This document shows positions 58,836-64,000 of a DNA stretch of 64,000 nucleotides, one piece after another; position 1 is the first letter of the stretch, and each line of letters starts with the position of its first letter. The translations under genes and the position numbers were made by a program. This stretch comes from Idiomarina sp. (GTDB lineage: Bacteria; Pseudomonadota; Gammaproteobacteria; Enterobacterales; Alteromonadaceae), in contig JAFIFP010000014.1 in NCBI GenBank assembly GCA_020831965.1, positions 124,001 to 188,000 of the forward strand, written 5' to 3'. The notes beneath the pieces were generated by a model, which was not told the DNA's origin, did no database searches, and worked only from the letters and a program-made list of their open reading frames with translations.

Positions 58836-61016
58836 ATGAAGAGTTTAATGCTCGACGGAATATTTTATCAGCACTTCCTGGCATCTGCACAGTTTCCATA
58901 CACAGCTGAGGAACGCATCTGTATTGAATCTACAGTTACAAAATTAGACCGTTTTAAAACAAAAGGCGACCATCCTGGCATGCTGCTTGGAAAAATCCAG
59001 TCGGGTAAAACTAAAACTTTTATGGCGATTATGGGTCTGGCTTTTGATAATGGCTACGATGTCTCCGTTATTTTAACCAAAGGAACCAAGGCGCTTTCTA
59101 AGCAAACGCAACAGCGTGTGCAGCGCGAGTTTAAGCCATTTTGCGAGCAAGATGATGTCTTAGTGTTTGACATTATGCACATGCCTTCAGCACTTGTTGG
59201 TTATGAGCTTAAGAAAAAAATCATCCTGGTGGTCAAAAAACAAAAAGACAATTTAGAGCGCCTGATCCAGCTATTTGCTACTAAATACCCAGAATTGGCT
59301 CAGAAGCGTGTATTACTGATTGATGATGAAGCAGATTACGCTAGCGTCGGCTTTAAAAAGCAAAATGGTGAAATTGATGCCAACCTAACAGCGTTGAAAC
59401 TAGAAGAGCTGCGCAGTTATGCTCATAAAGCTGCCTTCTTGCAAGTAACGGCTACTCCATATTCGCTTTATTTACAGCCAGATAATACGGAAATAAAAGG
59501 TGAAACCTTCAAGCCTGTGAAACCCGCGTTTACTGAGCTCGTGCCTGTGAATGATGCTTATATCGGCAGTAGCTACTATTTTGATGATGCTGAAACTGAG
59601 GGTAGTGTTGCGAGCTACTTGTACAATCCACTCACTTTAACCGAACTTACTGCGTTAAAAAAGCCAGACGGTCGACGCTTTAAACTTGATGATGTTCTTA
59701 CTACATCTGCAATAAGCGGTCTGCGAAGCGCTTTTGTTAACTTTATTGTTGGCGGTGCAATTCGCCAGCTGCAAGCCAAGCAAGCGGGTCAGGGGAACCA
59801 GAAGTTTAGCTTCCTTATCCATACTGACGTTGCCAAAGCAACGCATGACTGGCAAGAGCAAGTCGTCAAACAGCTTGGCGAAGACGTTCAGGAGGCCGCC
59901 GAGAAAAATACCCAGCAGTTTCAGAGTCTGATAAAAGATGCTTATGACAGCGTGGCTAAATCGGTTTTAGCTGCGGGATACTTTATACCGCCAATATCTG
60001 CCGTATTTGACCGAGCACGTGAATCATTAGTGGATGGCGAGCTGCTCGTTACAACAGTCAATTCTGAAAAAGAAATTGAATCATTATTAGACGATACTGG
60101 CCAGTTAAAACTTCGAACTCCTTTAAATATCTTTATTGGTGGTCAGATTTTGGATCGAGGTATTACCATTGGCCGGTTAATTGGTTTTTATTATGGTCGC
60201 CGGCCAGGAAGATACCAGCAAGACACAGTCTTACAACATTCTCGTATGTACGGATATCGTCCCAAAGAAGATTTAGCTGTTACCAGGTTTTATACAGAAC
60301 CTGCAATCTATGCCGCCATGAAATGTATGCACGAAAGTGACATTGCACTGCGTGAAGCGATTGAAAAAAATCCAGAACAAGGGGTAATTTTCATCCAAAA
60401 AGCGAAAGATGGTTCGGTCATTCCGTGCAGCCCCAATAAGATCTTATTGACGGCAACCACCACGCTAAAACCGCATAAACGTTTATTACCAGTCGGTTTT
60501 CAAACCGATACTAAAGGTAAAACACGTGCGGTTACCGAAAAAATTGACGCTATTTTACAATCGCATCGGCCAGACGGCGCTGGCAAAGAACCGTTTAAAA
60601 TACCAACGACTATCGCCCATCAGCTTTTAACTTTGGCACAACAAGCCATCATAATGGAAGAAGGTGAAGGCTATACCTTCGACTGGCAAAGTGTCCATTC
60701 GGCAATCGATTATCTTGATAAGCGAACAGCAGCGCCAGGGCAAATATGGTGCTTATGGTTAACGGATCGCAATAACGCGCGTTTAGCAGGTAAAGGTAGC
60801 CATACAAAATATGTCGCAACACCAGATACCTCGACCACAGAAGGCCAAACGGCTAGGGTGGTTGCAAAAGACTCACCCATGCTAATGCTGTTTCGGCAAA
60901 ATGGCGAAGAGGATAAAGGCTGGAAAGGCGCGCCTTTCTATTGGCCGCTGGTCTGGGCGCCTGCCAACACGCCAGTTGCTATTTATGCGAACCAAACCAA
61001 TGACCAACAAAATTAG
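58836..61016 (+). CDS. Z1-domain SF2-like ATPase/helicase
   Basis: A 726-residue cytoplasmic ATPase. Walker A is GKIQSGKT (52-59), the DEAD-like Walker B LIDDEAD (about 161-167) and a TATP motif (205-208) follow. The C-terminal lobe is a Z1 domain: GGQILDRGITIGRL (435-448) and QHSRMYGYR (467-475), where Z1 usually has GRWFGYR. Z1 proteins occur in known defence systems such as MZA. It has a GAGGA ribosome site and heads the unit containing the BrxF-like gene, 9 nt downstream. AT-rich codon use contrasts with the regulator gene upstream. Confidence 0.85.
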   Translation: MKSLMLDGIFYQHFLASAQFPYTAEERICIESTVTKLDRFKTKGDHPGMLLGKIQSGKTKTFMAIMGLAFDNGYDVSVILTKGTKALSKQTQQRVQREFKPFCEQDDVLVFDIMHMPSALVGYELKKKIILVVKKQKDNLERLIQLFATKYPELAQKRVLLIDDEADYASVGFKKQNGEIDANLTALKLEELRSYAHKAAFLQVTATPYSLYLQPDNTEIKGETFKPVKPAFTELVPVNDAYIGSSYYFDDAETEGSVASYLYNPLTLTELTALKKPDGRRFKLDDVLTTSAISGLRSAFVNFIVGGAIRQLQAKQAGQGNQKFSFLIHTDVAKATHDWQEQVVKQLGEDVQEAAEKNTQQFQSLIKDAYDSVAKSVLAAGYFIPPISAVFDRARESLVDGELLVTTVNSEKEIESLLDDTGQLKLRTPLNIFIGGQILDRGITIGRLIGFYYGRRPGRYQQDTVLQHSRMYGYRPKEDLAVTRFYTEPAIYAAMKCMHESDIALREAIEKNPEQGVIFIQKAKDGSVIPCSPNKILLTATTTLKPHKRLLPVGFQTDTKGKTRAVTEKIDAILQSHRPDGAGKEPFKIPTTIAHQLLTLAQQAIIMEEGEGYTFDWQSVHSAIDYLDKRTAAPGQIWCLWLTDRNNARLAGKGSHTKYVATPDTSTTEGQTARVVAKDSPMLMLFRQNGEEDKGWKGAPFYWPLVWAPANTPVAIYANQTNDQQN

Positions 61017-61025
61017 GTTTTGTGC

Positions 61026-61520
61026 ATGACTTGTTTTAGAGTAACCCACGAAGAGCAGCTGCCGAGTATTATTAACGAGCAGATTGACAAGCTTGCGTTG
61101 CAAAGCCATCAAATGTTGATAGTGGTAGGCGCCAATACTGAACAGTTAACATTACTTGATAACATACCAAGGCTAGCTATTTCAGAATTGCTTTGTGAAA
61201 AGCTATTGCCCTTGGCTAGTCAGCGCCGAGTAGATGAAGTTGAAGCATTGACCGCAGATGTAATAGCGTCGCAAGCTACTGGTTCAGTATTACTCGAGCG
61301 CATTCACCTTTTGTTTGAACCCAGTTTGCAACTTGATGTATTGCGTTGTTTAAAAGCGTTATCAAAACAAAGAACACTCATTATTGATTGGCCTGGCGTT
61401 TATAATGGCGCGGCACTTAGCTTTTCAATGCCAGGAAAGCCGGATTATTTTAACTATTCAGAAACCGAATTAAGCAGTGTGCCTGTGCTGTGGTTAACAG
61501 GTAATGGAGAACAAGCATGA
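61026..61520 (+). CDS. brxF: BrxF-like protein lacking a P-loop
   Basis: A 164-residue protein that I relate to BREX type 3 BrxF. In the C-terminal half, ALSKQRTLIIDWPGVYNGA and FSMPGKPDYFNY parallel the BrxF TVVAWPG...LTYA.PGHPEYR-like block. The N-terminal segment where BrxF has a Walker A (GxxxxGK[ST]) here reads VVGANTEQLT, with Gln and Leu replacing the GK. So an ATP-binding loop is probably lost, while the fold and C-terminal half are kept. The family call is by resemblance and is moderate. The stop overlaps the BrxC-like start by 4 nt (ATGA). Confidence 0.6.
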   Translation: MTCFRVTHEEQLPSIINEQIDKLALQSHQMLIVVGANTEQLTLLDNIPRLAISELLCEKLLPLASQRRVDEVEALTADVIASQATGSVLLERIHLLFEPSLQLDVLRCLKALSKQRTLIIDWPGVYNGAALSFSMPGKPDYFNYSETELSSVPVLWLTGNGEQA

Positions 61521-64000
61521 AAAAATATGGAGAGCTCATTCAGTTTGAGCCGGTAACCACCATCATTAAATTACATGAAGCAGCTGAAGAGACACGAGCC
61601 CAGCAATTAGTATCGTCTTATGTTATTTCCGATAAAATGGCAGTGAAGTTGGCTGATGTCATCATCCCTCAACTGCAGTTTACCGAATCAGTGGATAACA
61701 AGTCGCTGTGGATTGTAGGTAACTACGGCTCAGGTAAATCGCATTTGATGTCGGTACTGTCTGCAGTAGCCGAGTTTCCATACCTTGCGCAGCATCTTAC
61801 CAATGAAAAAGTGCGTTCAGCGGCAGATAAAATTGCTGGTAAATTCAAAGTCATTCGTTTTGAAATTGGCGCATCAAAAAAAGCTTTTGCTGACATCATT
61901 ACTGATAACTTAACCAAGGGCTTAGCCAGTTTTGGCATCGATTTTCATTTTCCCGAAATGAGCCAAATCTCATCAAATCATAAACCCTACTTTGAAGAAA
62001 TGATGGGCGCTTTCCATCAAAGATATCCAGACCAAGGCTTGTTGTTGCTTTGCGATGAGATGTTGGACTACCTGCGTTCTCGCAACACCCAGGAGCTACC
62101 ACTCGATATCGCCATGATGCGGGTGTTAGGTGAAGTGATTGATGGTACCCGCTTCCGTTTTGTCTGTGGTGTGCAAGAAGCCATTTTTGACAGCGCCCAA
62201 CTGTCTTTTGCTTCACAAGAAGTAAAACGGATCCGCGATCGTGCAGAGCAAGTGCTCATTACACGAGACGATATTAAATATGTGGTTGCTGAACGCCTAC
62301 TCAAAAAAAATGCTCAACAAATGGCGTGGATCCGCAATTATCTTCAGAAATTCACCCATTGCTATGAACGTATGAACGAGCGCTTAGATGAGTTTGTCAG
62401 TATGTTTCCTGTGCATCCAGATTACATCACTACGTTTGAGCGAGTGCGGGGAGCGGGTATTGAGCAGCGGCAAGTATTGCGCAGCTTGTCACGCCAAATG
62501 CAAGCGCTAATGGAGCAAGATGTTCCAGAAAATACGCCAGGTGTATTCTCTTACGATACATACTGGGAAGAGCTACGCAACGACCCGAGCGCGAAAACAA
62601 ACCCTGAAATAGGCCAAGTGATTGAAGTCGGTGAAACCTTGTTTACCCGTATCGACCAGGCTTACCCGGCGCAGCACGAGGTGAATTTTGCAAAACGGTT
62701 AGTGGCCGCCCTGGCTATTCACCGGATGTCGGTAGGTGATATTTATAATGAAATGGGTGCAACAGCAGCCGAACTGCGTGACTCGCTTTGTTTGTACTTA
62801 CCGCTAATTGAACAGTTGCCCGGTGAAAAGAGTAAAAATTTGGAGAACCAAATTGTTACGGTACTCACTAAAATTCGGCAAACCGTAAATGGTCAGTTTT
62901 TCTCTAAAAATAAAGCTAACGATCAGTTTTACCTGGATCTGAAAAAGACCGAAGACTTTGATGCCTATATCGAGAACAAGGTACCGTTATTGGCGGATGA
63001 TCAGCTAAATAATGCCTATCGCACGGCTATGTTAGAGATTTTAGAAGAAACCGATGTTACCCGCCCCAACATCGAAATGTGGCAGCACGAACTAAAATGG
63101 TTAAAGCGCAACGTTAATCGGCCCGGATGGTTATTTTTAGGCTCTCCCAATCAGCGTGAAACGGCTAAACCGCCGTTAGATTATTACATGTACTTTGTGC
63201 AGCCAATTAATCCGCCCAAAGTAAAAAAAGAATTTATTCGCTCTGATGAAGTGCTATTTGTACTTGATAAGCCATCGACAGAGTTCGACCGCAGCTTACG
63301 TTATTATGCAGCAGCGATAGAACTACAAGCTACCGCAACAGGTAATGCTAAAAATGTCTACCAATTGAAGGCGCGCTCCTATTTACAAGAAATGCAAAGC
63401 TGGTTAAAAGCAAATTTTAAAGATGCCTATTTAGCGCAATACAATGGTCAATCTAAACCAATGATGAATTGGCTAAAAGGTGCGACCGTGCGAGGCATTA
63501 CTGGGATGCCAAATACAGAGGTTGGTGGGCTTCGTGAAATCTTTGAGGCAGTGGCTAGCGTCATTTTAAGCGATCATTTTGAAGCGCTGGCGCCAGAATA
63601 TCCAACCTTTAGCCAAGCCATTACTTATAGCAACATTCAAAGTGCCGCTATGGATGCTCTTGGCTTTATTGCAGGTGGTGCCGCGACTAAACGGGCAAAT
63701 TCCGTATTAGATGCACTGGAATTGCTAGACGGCGAACAGCTCAAGCCAGCTAAATCGCTTTATGCGCAGGCGGTGCTGGCCATTTTGGCCACGAAAGAGC
63801 CAGGGCAAGTGGTTAATAAAGCAGAACTGCTCGAGCAAATTCACTCCCGTTTATATTTTAAGCCCACCAGTTTCCGCTTAGAGCCAGAGTGGCTATTAGT
63901 GATCTTAGCAAGCTTGGTACATAGTGGTGAGCTAGAGCTTTCTGTCGTAGGGCATCACCTTAATGCCAGCGACGTAGTAAAGTTCAGAAGTGTACCTTTT
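61517..64000 (+). CDS. brxC: DUF6079 / BrxC (PglY)-like ATPase, 5' part
   Basis: The first 828 codons of a large ATPase that continues past the window; the family is usually about 1,200 residues. Walker A is GNYGSGKS (68-75) and Walker B GLLLLCDEMLDYL (about 174-186). The start VISDKMAVKLADVIIPQL and the downstream GVQEAIFDSAQLSFAS, EQVLITRDD and FPVHPDYITTFERV are what I recall of DUF6079/BrxC/PglY proteins. BrxC is the large P-loop core protein of BREX phage-exclusion systems. It is translationally coupled to the BrxF-like gene by the ATGA overlap. PglX and PglZ would be expected further right. Confidence 0.78.
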   Translation, partial: MKKYGELIQFEPVTTIIKLHEAAEETRAQQLVSSYVISDKMAVKLADVIIPQLQFTESVDNKSLWIVGNYGSGKSHLMSVLSAVAEFPYLAQHLTNEKVRSAADKIAGKFKVIRFEIGASKKAFADIITDNLTKGLASFGIDFHFPEMSQISSNHKPYFEEMMGAFHQRYPDQGLLLLCDEMLDYLRSRNTQELPLDIAMMRVLGEVIDGTRFRFVCGVQEAIFDSAQLSFASQEVKRIRDRAEQVLITRDDIKYVVAERLLKKNAQQMAWIRNYLQKFTHCYERMNERLDEFVSMFPVHPDYITTFERVRGAGIEQRQVLRSLSRQMQALMEQDVPENTPGVFSYDTYWEELRNDPSAKTNPEIGQVIEVGETLFTRIDQAYPAQHEVNFAKRLVAALAIHRMSVGDIYNEMGATAAELRDSLCLYLPLIEQLPGEKSKNLENQIVTVLTKIRQTVNGQFFSKNKANDQFYLDLKKTEDFDAYIENKVPLLADDQLNNAYRTAMLEILEETDVTRPNIEMWQHELKWLKRNVNRPGWLFLGSPNQRETAKPPLDYYMYFVQPINPPKVKKEFIRSDEVLFVLDKPSTEFDRSLRYYAAAIELQATATGNAKNVYQLKARSYLQEMQSWLKANFKDAYLAQYNGQSKPMMNWLKGATVRGITGMPNTEVGGLREIFEAVASVILSDHFEALAPEYPTFSQAITYSNIQSAAMDALGFIAGGAATKRANSVLDALELLDGEQLKPAKSLYAQAVLAILATKEPGQVVNKAELLEQIHSRLYFKPTSFRLEPEWLLVILASLVHSGELELSVVGHHLNASDVVKFRSVPF

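Overview
The window is chromosomal DNA from a Gram-negative gammaproteobacterium. SeqA, Hda, BamC, BepA, YfbV, Fur-FldA and a TonB/ChaN iron system all point there. The gene order (glnS; fur-fldA-DUF2788-ybfF facing seqA-pgm; hda near yfgD-bepA facing perM; bcp facing dapA-bamC-purC; dapE-yffB near a YpfN-like DUF2897 gene), the many c-di-GMP and chemotaxis genes and the AbgT transporter fit a marine Alteromonadales, most likely an Idiomarinaceae relative. That family call is inference from gene order and protein resemblance; no search was run.

Layout. 0-6 kb: glnS 3' end, Fur/flavodoxin cluster, SeqA and phosphoglucomutase. 6-20 kb: MFS transporter, DUF2066-hda, DUF2069-arsC-bepA facing perM, bcp, dapA-bamC-purC, DUF2897, M15 peptidase, dapE-yffB, a diverged PTS EIIA-like gene and yfbV. 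20-29 kb: xthA, DUF3392-patatin, Sel1, a hybrid histidine kinase, a MoxR-VWA pair and a TlpA/persulfide-dioxygenase-like pair. 29-45 kb: a signalling region with an Aer-like receptor translationally coupled to a GGDEF-EAL protein, a periplasmic-propeller diguanylate cyclase, a dCache chemoreceptor with a TorF-type porin, a methyltransferase, AbgT, a PLD lipoprotein and a GAF-GGDEF-EAL protein. 45-52 kb: a substrate-binding protein gene broken by an in-frame TGA, DUF3667-thioredoxin-beta-CASP, a LysR regulator facing frmA-fghA (formaldehyde detoxification), and tRNA-Val(GAC). 52-58 kb: a Fur-box-preceded TonB receptor, ChaN, and a large lipoprotein phosphodiesterase.

57.8-64 kb is the start of a probable defence island: a WYL-domain regulator (BrxR-type), a Z1-domain helicase-like ATPase, a BrxF-like protein whose P-loop is lost, and the first 828 codons of a DUF6079/BrxC (PglY)-like ATPase that runs off the window. 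This resembles the front of a type 3 BREX operon, but with a Z1 ATPase placed between regulator and BrxF, which is not in the canonical gene list I know. It is the best candidate for an undescribed system here. The genes expected next (PglX-like methylase, PglZ, BrxH, BrxA) lie outside the window.

Smaller oddities include a terminator hairpin that carries the Shine-Dalgarno of the moxR gene, several exact short tandem duplications (13-bp x3, 13-bp x2, 7-bp x4), a DnaA-box palindrome, a Fur gene only 3 nt from an oxidoreductase gene, and two EAL proteins with degenerate GGDEF motifs.
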